From: an uncultured Bacteroidales bacterium
GTDB taxonomy: Bacteria; Bacteroidota; Bacteroidia; Bacteroidales; UBA932
Length of the DNA stretch: 38,294 nt
Assembly: GCA_946410455.1 (NCBI GenBank)
Contig: CAMKAJ010000024.1
Coordinates: forward strand, 1 to 38,294
Reading direction: 5' to 3'
Shown piece after piece: positions 24,077 to 32,417 of the stretch. Under the pieces are notes generated by a model. That model had not been told where the DNA came from, made no database searches, and saw only the letters and a program-made list of their open reading frames with translations. Each line of letters opens with the position of its first letter. The first letter of the stretch is position 1. The position numbers and the translations under genes were made by a program.

Positions 24077-24092
24077 CACCTTCCCTTTTTTT
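24062..24092 (+). terminator. rng terminator overlapping the stop codon
   Basis: AAGGTGC (24062-24068) pairs with GCACCTT (24076-24082), followed by a T-run up to 24092. The TAG stop at 24074-24076 lies in the loop and right arm, and rluD's stop is at the end of the T-run. Confidence 0.75.
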
Positions 24093-25149
24093 ACTCCTCT
24101 TCTTCCGGCATGTTGCCGCTGTAACGGCGCCACTTATCCAGGAGGGCTGCCATGTCGGCAGGGAGCTCGGAGTCGAAGTGCATGAGCTTGCGGGTGCCGG
24201 GGTGAATGAAACCCAGTGTCTTGGCGTGCAGTGCTTGGCGTGGGCAGAGCTCGAAGCAATTGTGTATGAACTGCTTATACTTTGAGTATATGGTGCCCTG
24301 GCGGATTTGGGTGCCTCCGTATCTCTCATCTCCGAAGATGGGGTGTCCCAAACTGCTCAGATGCACCCTGATTTGATGAGTGCGCCCAGTCTCAAGCTTA
24401 CATTCTACAAAAGTAACATACCCGAAGCGCTCCAGCACCCGCCAGTGAGTTACCGCTCTTTTCCCCTTCTCGGGGTCGTCGGTTATACAGAAGCGCAGGC
24501 GGTCTGAGGGGTCTCGCATCAGATTTGCATCAACCGTGCCCTCATCTTCCTTGAGGTCGCCCCAGACTATAGCTACGTAGCGGCGCTCTATGCTATGGTC
24601 GAAAAACTGGCGCGCCATGGCCATCTGTGAGTCGTCGTTCTTGGCAATCACGAGCAGGCCGCTGGTATCCTTGTCTATGCGGTGCACCAGAACTCCCATG
24701 CGGTCGTCGCCTTCTTCTGGCCCCTGGGATATGCCGAGGTGCCACGCAAGGGCGTTCACAAGTGTGTTCTCGTAGTGTCCGTGTCCGGGATGCACTACCA
24801 TCCCAGCAGGCTTGTTGAGTACCAGCAGGTCGTCGTCTTCGTAAACTATGTTGAGGTCTATTTTCTGCGGCTTGATTTCTACGCCCCTGCGGCGGTATGG
24901 CATCACGAAGCGTATTACGTCGCCCGGACGCACTATGTAATTGGCCTTTACGGTCTTGCTACCTACCTGCACGAAGCCCTCCTTGATTGCGCACTGGATT
25001 CGGTGCCTGGAGCTGTGCTCCATGTGGGCTGTCATGTACTTGTCTATGCGGAGCGGCTCCTGGCCGGGATCTACCTCCAGCCGGAAGTGCTCGAACATTT
25101 CTTGCTCCTCATCGAGGAACTCGGGCTCATTGTTTGGGCTCGTCTGCAT
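24091..25149 (-). CDS. RluA/RluD family pseudouridine synthase
   Basis: This 352-residue protein isomerises uridine to pseudouridine in rRNA (RluD-type, large subunit). It has an N-terminal S4 RNA-binding domain (about 30-95) and a catalytic domain with the signature HRIDKDTSGLL holding the nucleophilic Asp. It ends with an acidic EEEE tail. Its start overlaps the end of the PASTA gene by 23 bases; a second Met at residue 18 is a less likely start. It is the last gene of the coaD-to-rluD minus-strand operon. Confidence 0.9.
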   Translation of the reverse strand: MQTSPNNEPEFLDEEQEMFEHFRLEVDPGQEPLRIDKYMTAHMEHSSRHRIQCAIKEGFVQVGSKTVKANYIVRPGDVIRFVMPYRRRGVEIKPQKIDLNIVYEDDDLLVLNKPAGMVVHPGHGHYENTLVNALAWHLGISQGPEEGDDRMGVLVHRIDKDTSGLLVIAKNDDSQMAMARQFFDHSIERRYVAIVWGDLKEDEGTVDANLMRDPSDRLRFCITDDPEKGKRAVTHWRVLERFGYVTFVECKLETGRTHQIRVHLSSLGHPIFGDERYGGTQIRQGTIYSKYKQFIHNCFELCPRQALHAKTLGFIHPGTRKLMHFDSELPADMAALLDKWRRYSGNMPEEEE

Positions 25150-25912
25150 TCAGCTTGAGGTAAACGGTTACGGAGGTGCCCATGACTACCGGATTGCCGG
25201 TAGCGGCGGGGCGCTGGGAATATACGGTTGCGGCGAGTGAATCGGCGTAGGTGCGAATCTCGCGGTCGAAGATTACCGCGCTCACGTTCAGGGAGTTATC
25301 TTGTATGGCATCTACCGCGCTGCGATATTTGTATCCGGTGAGGTTGGGCACGTAGGTCATGGCGTCAGAGCCGTTGAGGCCAAGCGTGAGGTCTATAACC
25401 GAGCCGGTGTAGAGCTGGGTGCCGGGCTCTATGTCTGAGCCTCTGTAACGCTGGCGGAGTACGTTGTTGGTTGCTATGTCGCTCACGTACACCAGTTTAC
25501 CGAGCACCAGCCCCTTGGATGTAAGCTCTGCCTTTGCCTGACGCAGCGACACGTGTATGAGGTTGGGCATGCTCACTTTCTTAGGCACCTGGGAATTTAC
25601 TGTCAAGGCAATCTTGCGTCCGGGCTTAACCTTGGCTCCGGCCCTCGGGAGCTGACTCACCACTGCGCCCCGGGGCATACGCTTCATGTACACGGAGTCG
25701 GATATCAGGGTGGTAAGCCCTGCGGCAGATGCGGTATGGCGGGCGTCGTACTGGCTCATGCCGGAGAGGTCGGGCACAATGATTTCTTTGCCGTGGCGCG
25801 TGCGCACAGACAAGAAAATACTTACTGCAGATACTACCACAAGTACGAACAGTACTCCGAGGAGCAGGTTCTTGACTACCCAATTGCTAAGTATAGATTG
25901 TTTCTTCTTCAT
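25127..25912 (-). CDS. Membrane-anchored PASTA domain protein
   Basis: This 261-residue protein has a short cytosolic end, one membrane helix (about 13-35) and three PASTA repeats outside (about 44-110, 112-182, 187-257), each beginning near a VP(D/N)L motif. PASTA domains bind muropeptides or beta-lactams in Ser/Thr kinases and PBPs. Here there is no kinase or transpeptidase domain, as is usual for stand-alone PASTA proteins of Bacteroidales. A cell-wall sensing role is likely but unproven. It overlaps the LysE-type gene by 4 bases upstream and rluD by 23 bases downstream. Confidence 0.87.
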   Translation of the reverse strand: MKKKQSILSNWVVKNLLLGVLFVLVVVSAVSIFLSVRTRHGKEIIVPDLSGMSQYDARHTASAAGLTTLISDSVYMKRMPRGAVVSQLPRAGAKVKPGRKIALTVNSQVPKKVSMPNLIHVSLRQAKAELTSKGLVLGKLVYVSDIATNNVLRQRYRGSDIEPGTQLYTGSVIDLTLGLNGSDAMTYVPNLTGYKYRSAVDAIQDNSLNVSAVIFDREIRTYADSLAATVYSQRPAATGNPVVMGTSVTVYLKLNADEPKQ

Positions 25913-26532
25913 ATCAATAAAATACCTCGTACCACAATGGTGGCGCCGAATGCTATGACCGCATAGCCTGCGATGCGGTTTATCAGGTTGAGAGTGTTTA
26001 CATTAAACTTCTCGCGCAGCTTGTCGGCGGCAAATGCAAAGCTGAACCACCATGCCAGGGCGCCAATAAATACAAACAGTACAATGAGCCAGGAGGGGCT
26101 TACTGCCTCGCGTATGTCCAGCTGAAAGATGGCTACAAGGCCGAACATATATGCAAACGCTCCGGGATTTGCCAGCGCGCAGCCCGCTGCCTGGAGGGCG
26201 TACTGTATTGCGCGGGAACTGCTAGTGTCTTTTGTATTTATAGCCTGGAGAGGGGGGCGCTTAAGCATAAAATATCCCACCGCCGCCACCAGAAGTCCGC
26301 CTACAATCATAATTACCGCTTCGTGGCGAGAGATGAAATCTTGTACGAACATCAGAGCCACAAGACTCGCTACTGCGTAGAATGTATCTACCAATGCCGA
26401 GCCTACACCGGCGGCGAATCCGCCCGCCCGCCCGTGGCAGAACGTCTTTTGCATCACCAGCAGCGACACCGGTCCGATAGGAACGGAAGCTATGATACCG
26501 ATGAGTATTGCCTTAAGTAGTTCTACGAGCAT
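25909..26532 (-). CDS. LysE-type translocator (amino-acid exporter family)
   Basis: This 207-residue protein has six hydrophobic segments and an N-terminal IGIIASVPIGPVSLLVMQK typical of LysE/RhtB exporters. Members expel amino acids or related small molecules; the substrate cannot be assigned. The ATG at 26532 is preferred over a TTG at 26541 that would overlap the end of lnt. Its stop overlaps the PASTA start by 4 bases, so translation is likely coupled. Confidence 0.82.
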   Translation of the reverse strand: MLVELLKAILIGIIASVPIGPVSLLVMQKTFCHGRAGGFAAGVGSALVDTFYAVASLVALMFVQDFISRHEAVIMIVGGLLVAAVGYFMLKRPPLQAINTKDTSSSRAIQYALQAAGCALANPGAFAYMFGLVAIFQLDIREAVSPSWLIVLFVFIGALAWWFSFAFAADKLREKFNVNTLNLINRIAGYAVIAFGATIVVRGILLI

Positions 26533-26537
26533 GCCGG

Positions 26538-28163
26538 TCAAGACTTTTTGTGGCTAAACAGTTTTGCTGCCAGCAAGGCCAGCAAGAGCAGGAAAATCAG
26601 TGAACATACCCGCCCCACAATATCTCCGTTGCGGGCAAAGAAACTCTCTTCTGAGTTGAGGTTTACGGTGCCTCGCAGCGTAGTCTCTTCCCACCATGGC
26701 CCCTGCTGCAGAATCTCACCTTTCTGGTTGATGAAGCAGCTGATGCCGCTGTTGGCGCAGCGTGCAATATCGCGGCGCAATTCAATGGCCCGCAGGCAGC
26801 TGTAGCTCAGATGCTGGCGGTATCCTGGAGTATTGCCCCACCACGAGTCGTTGGTAATCACGGTGAGGAACCTGGCGCCCTTCTTTACGTAGCCGGTGCA
26901 ATATTCCCCGTAAACCGACTCGTAGCACACCGCGCAGCCGAGGGGCACTCCGTTAGAGAGGTGCAGCACGGAGATCTCCTCCTGCCCCACGTCCCTTGCT
27001 ATCAGGCCGCTTACGCCAAGGAGGCCGGAAAACCAATTGTCCAGCGGCACAAAGATCTTGGGGTACGGGGTGAGCTCCGTGCCTACAACAAGTTTGCTCT
27101 TATGGAACACTTCCGTGCGGCCGTCAGGGGCCAGCATGATGGCGCTGTTGTGGGCTACCCTCCATCCATTCCCGTAGGGGTAGCTCAGCAGCCCGGGGGC
27201 GGAGCGGGTGTTGAAGATTTCGTTTGTAGCGGCCCCGAACAGGAAGTCACTCTGACGATGCTTCTGCAGGAAGGCGTAGAATTCCTGCCAACTGGGCGAT
27301 CGGGGAATATCGTTGAGGACAATATCGAAAGTAAAAGTCTCGGGAGCCAGCAGCAGGTCTGCAGGTGCTTCTTGGAGCCTCTTCTCCAGCAGCCCGAGGA
27401 GCAAGTCGTTCTGCTCGACCTGCAGCATAGTCTCGAACTTCTTGTACGGGTCTAGGTTGGGTTGGCCGATAACAACTTCCGCCGTGCCCTCGCAGCGTTC
27501 CTCGTAGCTGTGGTACATTATGGCCGAGGTGATGGCGGGACCCAGCAGTACTAGCACAAGGCAGGCTATGATGCTGCCCTTTGCTGCACGGGTAAACTTC
27601 TTCCAGTTCCCGTTCGCCAGGGAAATCAAGGTTCCGAAGATGCCGAGGTTTGCCGCCCATACCCAGAGACTGCCGCCCAGGCTGCCGGTGATGCTGTACC
27701 ACTGCACGTCTTTTACGCTGGTGGCAAATGCGTTGCCCAGTACCAGCCAGGGCCAGGAAATTTCTGCTTTTGTAAGGTACCAGCGCTCCCATGCAATCCA
27801 GGCCGCTGCCAGCAGAACATACGGAAGGGCTCCGCCGAGGCGCTTCTTTGCCAGGCGGAACAGCCCGAAAATCAGCGACATTTGCAGGGCGTTTGCGAGC
27901 ACTGCAAAAATACCTCCGCCAACCGTAGCATTACATACCCAGAAAGTTGTGATGGCGTTCCACGCAACAAAGCACGAGTAGTGCCATATCCAGAAACGCT
28001 TTACCCCGGCCCCGGACGCCATATAATCGGCAAGGAGCAGCGGAACTAGTGCGGCGAGTGCCACAGGACCGCTGTGGGGGACAAGCCAGGGGATGCTGAG
28101 CATTACGGCCGAAGCCGCGCACAGAGCCCATAGTGCAGGATATACCGAGCGTTTCTCTTTCAT
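26538..28163 (-). CDS. lnt: Apolipoprotein N-acyltransferase
   Basis: This 541-residue inner-membrane enzyme adds the third acyl chain to lipoproteins. Several membrane helices fill residues 1-210, followed by a periplasmic nitrilase-like domain and a final helix near 515-535. The catalytic triad is visible: Glu in LLAPETF, Lys in HKSKLVVG and Cys in CAVCYES. It fits the window's two lipoprotein genes and the LolC/E-type permease. It sits 61 bases after the RHH gene with a weak promoter-like TAACTTTC in between. Confidence 0.95.
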   Translation of the reverse strand: MKEKRSVYPALWALCAASAVMLSIPWLVPHSGPVALAALVPLLLADYMASGAGVKRFWIWHYSCFVAWNAITTFWVCNATVGGGIFAVLANALQMSLIFGLFRLAKKRLGGALPYVLLAAAWIAWERWYLTKAEISWPWLVLGNAFATSVKDVQWYSITGSLGGSLWVWAANLGIFGTLISLANGNWKKFTRAAKGSIIACLVLVLLGPAITSAIMYHSYEERCEGTAEVVIGQPNLDPYKKFETMLQVEQNDLLLGLLEKRLQEAPADLLLAPETFTFDIVLNDIPRSPSWQEFYAFLQKHRQSDFLFGAATNEIFNTRSAPGLLSYPYGNGWRVAHNSAIMLAPDGRTEVFHKSKLVVGTELTPYPKIFVPLDNWFSGLLGVSGLIARDVGQEEISVLHLSNGVPLGCAVCYESVYGEYCTGYVKKGARFLTVITNDSWWGNTPGYRQHLSYSCLRAIELRRDIARCANSGISCFINQKGEILQQGPWWEETTLRGTVNLNSEESFFARNGDIVGRVCSLIFLLLLALLAAKLFSHKKS

Positions 28164-28224
28164 CTCCGAAAGTTACGCTTTTTTTGCGAATTTGCAGCAA
28201 AAATGTAGAGGAGCGCCGCCAAGC

Positions 28225-28461
28225 TCAGAACAGGGTAGGATGGTTTTCTTCCAGGCCACGAAGAACCCTCTCCATTACGGCCTGGCGTATGAGGGCCGAA
28301 CGGGAACTTACCTTGAAGCGGCGGCAATACTCGTTTATTGCCGTCAGTTCGTTATCGTTGAACAGGACTGCTTTGCGGTGGACGCGGCGCATCGACTCGC
28401 GCTGTTTGTCGAAGTACGCCGGATCTACTCCCTGGACTTTATTGTTTCTGCGCTTGCTCAT
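28225..28461 (-). CDS. Small ribbon-helix-helix-like protein
   Basis: This 78-residue basic protein has a short strand (AVLFNDNELTAI) followed by two helices (EYCRRFKVSSRSALIRQAVM), the pattern of ribbon-helix-helix DNA-binding proteins. The C-terminus ends GLEENHPTLF. Similar short proteins recur in Bacteroidales without known function. It overlaps the thioredoxin-like gene by 23 bases and precedes lnt. DNA binding is inferred from the fold only; no toxin partner is seen, so a lone antitoxin is unlikely. Confidence 0.7.
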   Translation of the reverse strand: MSKRRNNKVQGVDPAYFDKQRESMRRVHRKAVLFNDNELTAINEYCRRFKVSSRSALIRQAVMERVLRGLEENHPTLF

Positions 28462-29248
28462 AGTAAACGCAAATATAAGAAATTATTTCGTTAAGTGATT
28501 CTATTTCAAGGCGTCTGCCAATAATTTCGCCATCCGTATCGGTAAAAAAAATGCGTGGAGTGGAGATGACGCCGTAAAGACGCAGGTAATCGGATTCGAT
28601 TTCTGGGTCCCAGCAGTGTACAATGTTTAGATTGCGGTTGCGGGGCTTGAAACTGCAGCGGAACTTGCTCCAAGCTTTTTTGTCTGCGCCGCAATATACT
28701 GCGTAGAACGTGGCAGGGAAGCTGATTCTTTCCAGCACCTGCGGCAGCATTTTGGCCTCCAGTTGGCATTTTGCGCAGCTGGTATCGTAGAAGAAAAGAA
28801 TTGAGTATCGCCCCTCTTGCGGTATCTGCATCTTCTTGCCGCAGGGGCCCAGCATGTTCACAACTGGGGCCTTCATGCCCAGCAGGGTGGCGCGGTTGAA
28901 GCTTGCAAATAGCTCTGCATCAAAGCGTTCGCTCTTGCTGCGCATTTGTATGGTCCCGGGCTGGAACCATTTGTCCCACAGATGCACGGCCACGGCCTCT
29001 TCTCCCATGACGGGCGATTCGCTATAGTGCTCATATAGCCATAGTGCGATGTGCTGGGTGGTAAGGGAATCGCTGACGGAACCAATCAGGAAGTCGCTCT
29101 CTGCGTTCTTGACGGCTATGCTCTCCGGCGCAATTGCCTCTGTATAGCGCAGGAGCATTGAGTCCAGCCTTGCAAGGAACAGGCTGTCCTGGGGCGCTCC
29201 GGCGCCGGAAAGCAACAGGGGGAGAATTATGTTCAGCAGCAGTCTCAT
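28439..29248 (-). CDS. Exported thioredoxin-like protein
   Basis: This 269-residue protein begins with a signal sequence (about 1-18). Its second half resembles a thioredoxin/redoxin fold with the CAKC dithiol (Cys158, Cys161) after an FFYD strand, and a cis-Pro-like STPRIFF near the end. The N-terminal half is mostly helical and resembles the domain that precedes thioredoxin in Bacteroidetes proteins of this class. A role in periplasmic disulfide handling is likely. Its ATG overlaps the stop of coaD (ATGA), and its 3' end overlaps the RHH gene by 23 bases. Confidence 0.75.
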   Translation of the reverse strand: MRLLLNIILPLLLSGAGAPQDSLFLARLDSMLLRYTEAIAPESIAVKNAESDFLIGSVSDSLTTQHIALWLYEHYSESPVMGEEAVAVHLWDKWFQPGTIQMRSKSERFDAELFASFNRATLLGMKAPVVNMLGPCGKKMQIPQEGRYSILFFYDTSCAKCQLEAKMLPQVLERISFPATFYAVYCGADKKAWSKFRCSFKPRNRNLNIVHCWDPEIESDYLRLYGVISTPRIFFTDTDGEIIGRRLEIESLNEIISYICVYYEQAQKQ

Positions 29249-29715
29249 TCGACGGGCGGCAGAACTACGCCCTCAGGCACAAAGAGGGAAGTGTCGCCGT
29301 GGTGCCTCAGGATATCGCGCACGGCGCTCGAGGAGATGTGTGCAAACTCCTGGGCTGTAGGTATTATGATGGTTTCTATCTCCGGAGCCAGACGGCGGTT
29401 GGCATCTGCAATGGCGCGCTCGTTCTCAAAATCGAGCATGTTGCGCACGCCTCGCACAATATGGCGTATCCCTAGCTCGCGGCAAACATCTACTGTGAGT
29501 CCGTCATACTCGATTATGCTTATATTATCCAGGCCGCTGATGGCTTGGCGTATAATGTCCATTTTCTGCTCGTTGGAATAGAATCCGCGCTTGTCTTGGT
29601 TGATACCAATGGCAATGACCACCTTGTCGAACATGGTGAGCGCACGGCGCAGGATGTTGAGGTGCCCTGCGGTAAAAGGGTCGAAGGACCCCGGGAAAAG
29701 TGCCGTTGTATGCAT
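29245..29715 (-). CDS. coaD: Phosphopantetheine adenylyltransferase
   Basis: This 156-residue enzyme makes dephospho-CoA from ATP and 4'-phosphopantetheine. The nucleotidyltransferase motif FPGSFDPFTAGH is at residues 7-18 and the C-terminal ISSSAVR loop is present. Length is normal. The open frame extends far upstream, but the ATG at 29715 matches the family start. It heads the long minus-strand operon and shares a 39-base divergent control region with ung. Confidence 0.95.
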   Translation of the reverse strand: MHTTALFPGSFDPFTAGHLNILRRALTMFDKVVIAIGINQDKRGFYSNEQKMDIIRQAISGLDNISIIEYDGLTVDVCRELGIRHIVRGVRNMLDFENERAIADANRRLAPEIETIIIPTAQEFAHISSSAVRDILRHHGDTSLFVPEGVVLPPVE

Positions 29716-29720
29716 AGCAT

Positions 29721-29750
29721 GCAAATATATCGTTTTTTCTGTATATTTGC
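29721..29750. promoter_or_regulatory. Back-to-back coaD/ung promoters forming a palindrome
   Basis: GCAAATATA (29721-29729) and TATATTTGC (29742-29750) are exact inverted copies. Each is a perfect TAnnTTTG box for one direction, coaD on the minus strand and ung on the plus. Both start codons lie within about 7 bases of their box, so both mRNAs may be almost leaderless. No clear -33 TTG is seen for either. Confidence 0.5.
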
Positions 29751-29754
29751 GAAT

Positions 29755-30426
29755 ATGCTCAACGTCAAAATAGAAGAGAGCTGGCGCGAGGCCCTTGCTC
29801 CTGAGTTCGAAAAGCCCTATTTTGGGCAGCTTGTCTCGCAACTCCACGCAGAAAAGGCGGCCGGGGCGAGGATTTTTCCTCCCGGACCTCAAATCTTCAG
29901 GGCATTCGAGCTCTGCCCGCTGTCTGATGTGAAGGTTGTGATCCTGGGCCAGGACCCCTACCACGGCTACGGCCAGGCTATGGGGCTTTCTTTTTCTGTG
30001 CCCGAGGGTGTGCCTGCGCCTCCGTCGCTCAAGAATATTTTCAAGGAGATTGAAACCGATCTCGGAGTCCACATGTCCGGCAGTCCCAATCTGGAGCCAT
30101 GGGCGCGCCAGGGCGTGCTGCTGCTCAATGCTGTTCTGACTGTGAGAGCAGGGGAGCCAACATCCCATGCCGGGATTGGCTGGCAGTCGTTTACTGATGC
30201 CGTTATACGTTGTATTTCAGATAGATGCAGCGGGGTCGTATTCTTGCTCTGGGGTAATTACGCCCGTTCCAAGGCTTCGCTCGTAGATACCTCCCGTCAC
30301 TTTGTGCTGCAGGCGGCCCACCCTTCGCCGCTGGCAAGGGGGGCTTTCTTCGGCTGCCGGCATTTCTCTCAGGCCAATGCCATACTGGCTTCGCTCGGCC
30401 GCAAGCCCATAGACTGGCAGCTTTAG
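29755..30426 (+). CDS. ung: Uracil-DNA glycosylase
   Basis: This 223-residue base-excision repair enzyme removes uracil from DNA. The water-activating motif GQDPYH (Asp67) and the DNA-intercalating HPSPLA are intact. The ATG at 29755 begins MLNVKIEESW, fitting the family. Its stop codon overlaps the stop of manA on the other strand. Confidence 0.97.
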   Translation: MLNVKIEESWREALAPEFEKPYFGQLVSQLHAEKAAGARIFPPGPQIFRAFELCPLSDVKVVILGQDPYHGYGQAMGLSFSVPEGVPAPPSLKNIFKEIETDLGVHMSGSPNLEPWARQGVLLLNAVLTVRAGEPTSHAGIGWQSFTDAVIRCISDRCSGVVFLLWGNYARSKASLVDTSRHFVLQAAHPSPLARGAFFGCRHFSQANAILASLGRKPIDWQL

Positions 30427-31409
30427 GATTCTTTTACGTACGAATCTTTTTCAGACCTTGGCGCCACCGTGGTCTCAAGGATTATGGTATCCCTGTCGGT
30501 AGGGACCAGGAAGAAGTCCGGGCACTCGGCTGGCACCAGCATGGTTTCTCCGGCGCCAATAGGGAAACGTGCGCTCTGCCCCAGGACCTCAAGTTGCACT
30601 GAGGCCTCGCCGCGAATGCAGGTGTAGAGGATAAAAGAGTCGAAGCGCTCGCTGTAGATATGCAGAGGGTCTGTGAGTTTGATGCTGGATACGGTGAACT
30701 CCGGAAGATCTACCAGCTTGCGCACTGCGTCGCCCTCGTGGAAGTGAGGGGCTTCGGGAGCCTGCCAGGCCTTGTAGTCGATGAAATCGAGGGCCTCCTC
30801 AAGGCTCATTGCCTCGTCAAATTCCTCCGGGCCACATTCCTGCCCCCAGCTGCACAGGCAGAAGTCTGAGGGGGAAGATTCGCTTACTTCTACCAGTTCA
30901 ATGTCGCCGATTGCTGCGTGAGGCACGCCCGGGCGGATGTGGAAGAAGTCTCCGGCGGCCGGCGTGATGCTGTGCATCAGCTCTGCTGCGCTGCCGTCCT
31001 GGCATTTAGAATATACCTCAGTTGCATCTGTATCGTGCTCAAAACCAATGAGCAGCTGAGCTCCGGTGCCGGCACGCTGAACGTACCACAACTTCTCGCG
31101 GCCCAGCAGGTCGTAGCGCTGGGCGGCCGTTTCTGCCCCGGGATGTACCCGCAGCGGCATCTTCCCCTTTACACGTATGTGCTTTACCTGCACGGGAAAC
31201 TGGCGGCCGGTGAAATTATACACATTCTCTCCCACCACGCGGTCCAGGTAGGTGTCCATTATCTCGCCCATGGTGTTGCCGGCGAGCCATCCGTCGCGCA
31301 CTATGGAATCGCGGTATCCGAGGTCTGCAAGCTTGAATTCGTCGCTGCCCCATACATAGTCGTCCTGGAGGCTGCAGAAGCGGAAGGGATATAATTTCTT
31401 TTCGTCCAT
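30423..31409 (-). CDS. manA: Class I mannose-6-phosphate isomerase
   Basis: This 328-residue cupin enzyme interconverts mannose-6-phosphate and fructose-6-phosphate. Zinc-site features are seen in QVKHIRVKGKMPLRVHPG and in the FFHIRPGVPHA strand. The C-terminal half holds a second cupin-like fold. The ATG at 31409 (MDEKKLYPF) is preferred to an open frame 7 codons longer, because the -7 box at 31428-31435 would overlap the longer start. Confidence 0.85.
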   Translation of the reverse strand: MDEKKLYPFRFCSLQDDYVWGSDEFKLADLGYRDSIVRDGWLAGNTMGEIMDTYLDRVVGENVYNFTGRQFPVQVKHIRVKGKMPLRVHPGAETAAQRYDLLGREKLWYVQRAGTGAQLLIGFEHDTDATEVYSKCQDGSAAELMHSITPAAGDFFHIRPGVPHAAIGDIELVEVSESSPSDFCLCSWGQECGPEEFDEAMSLEEALDFIDYKAWQAPEAPHFHEGDAVRKLVDLPEFTVSSIKLTDPLHIYSERFDSFILYTCIRGEASVQLEVLGQSARFPIGAGETMLVPAECPDFFLVPTDRDTIILETTVAPRSEKDSYVKES

Positions 31410-31427
31410 TTTAACTCGTTTATGGTG

Positions 31428-31435
31428 CAAAAGTA
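31428..31435 (-). promoter_or_regulatory. manA -7 element
   Basis: On the minus strand this reads TACTTTTG, matching TAnnTTTG, 18 bases before the ATG. On the other strand TAATATTG at 31448-31455, one mismatch off, may serve the DJ-1/PfpI gene. Confidence 0.5.
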
Positions 31436-31459
31436 CGGAAAAATCAGTAATATTGTGGT

Positions 31460-32035
31460 ATGAAAGGAATCAACATTTTTCTGGCCGACGGCTTCGAGGA
31501 CATTGAGGCCCTGGCTACCAATGACGTACTGCGCAGGGGCGGGCTGCCCGTGCGTACAGTATCTATATATGATGAGGCAGAGGTTGAGAGTTCCCATGGC
31601 ATTACCGTAAGTGCCGACACACTGCTGGAAGATTTGGACCTGGGCGCTGGCGGCACCACGGAGAAGGACGTAATGATATTTCCCGGAGGTATGCCCGGCA
31701 CGCGCAACCTGGCCGCCTGCGAGCCGCTTATGGAGGCCATGAAGGCGCACTATGCTGACGGAGGTACTCTTGCCGCCATCTGCGCAGCTCCCGGACTGGT
31801 GCTCGGCCAGCTGGACGACATGTCCGGTCTGGAGTTCACCTGCTTCGACGGTTTTGAACAGCTTCCGCAGAGCAAGGGGGCAGTGTTCTGCCCCAAGCCG
31901 GCTGTGCGCAGCGGACGAATAATCACCGGTCGCAGTGCCGGCCACGCCGTGAGCTTCGGACTGGAGATACTTAGGCTCCTGGACCCCGCTAAGGTGGAGG
32001 AAGTGCGTTACGCTATGTATCTGAAAACCATTTAG
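31460..32035 (+). CDS. DJ-1/PfpI family protein
   Basis: This 191-residue protein matches the DJ-1 branch of the glutamine-amidotransferase-like superfamily. The nucleophilic Cys108 sits in AAICAAPGLVLG and the partner Glu16 in GFEDIEAL. Members are described as glyoxalase III, deglycase or redox-stress proteins, so the substrate is uncertain. The S4 gene follows 1 base after its stop, indicating a two-gene operon. Confidence 0.88.
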   Translation: MKGINIFLADGFEDIEALATNDVLRRGGLPVRTVSIYDEAEVESSHGITVSADTLLEDLDLGAGGTTEKDVMIFPGGMPGTRNLAACEPLMEAMKAHYADGGTLAAICAAPGLVLGQLDDMSGLEFTCFDGFEQLPQSKGAVFCPKPAVRSGRIITGRSAGHAVSFGLEILRLLDPAKVEEVRYAMYLKTI

Positions 32036-32036
32036 T

Positions 32037-32417
32037 ATGGACAACGTAAGGGTAGATAAATATCTGTGGGCGATACGCGTGTACAAGACCCGCAGCGAGG
32101 CTACAGACGCCTGCAGTGGCAACAAGGTAAGAGTCAATGGCGCCGTGGCCAAGCCCAGCAAGCCTGTGAAGATAGGGGATAGCGTAGAGGTGCATAAAGG
32201 ACCAGCGGCTCTTGTCTATAAAGTACTGCAGCTCAGCGAGAACCGTATGGGCGCCCAGCTCGTGCCGCATTATGCCGAGGATCTGACTCCCGAGGCAGAA
32301 AAGCAGAAACTCCACATCCCCCGCGAGACCATTGTGATGCATCGCGACAAGGGCAGCGGACGCCCCACCAAGAAGGAGCGCCGCGAGCTTGATGCATTGA
32401 TGGATTTGCTTGATTAG
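32037..32417 (+). CDS. S4-domain RNA-binding protein (Hsp15/HslR-like)
   Basis: This 126-residue protein starts with an S4 fold (VRVDKYLWAIRVYKTRSEAT through VRVNG) and ends in a basic tail with KGSGRPTKKERREL. Hsp15 relatives bind stalled 50S subunits carrying nascent chains and help recycle them. That function is carried over from the family. Its stop codon overlaps the convergent permease stop (TTAG). Confidence 0.87.
   Translation: MDNVRVDKYLWAIRVYKTRSEATDACSGNKVRVNGAVAKPSKPVKIGDSVEVHKGPAALVYKVLQLSENRMGAQLVPHYAEDLTPEAEKQKLHIPRETIVMHRDKGSGRPTKKERRELDALMDLLD

Noticed and set aside
28225..28461. Antitoxin of a toxin-antitoxin pair
   Set aside because: The ribbon-helix-helix-like protein has no small toxin next to it; its neighbours are a thioredoxin-like gene and lnt.
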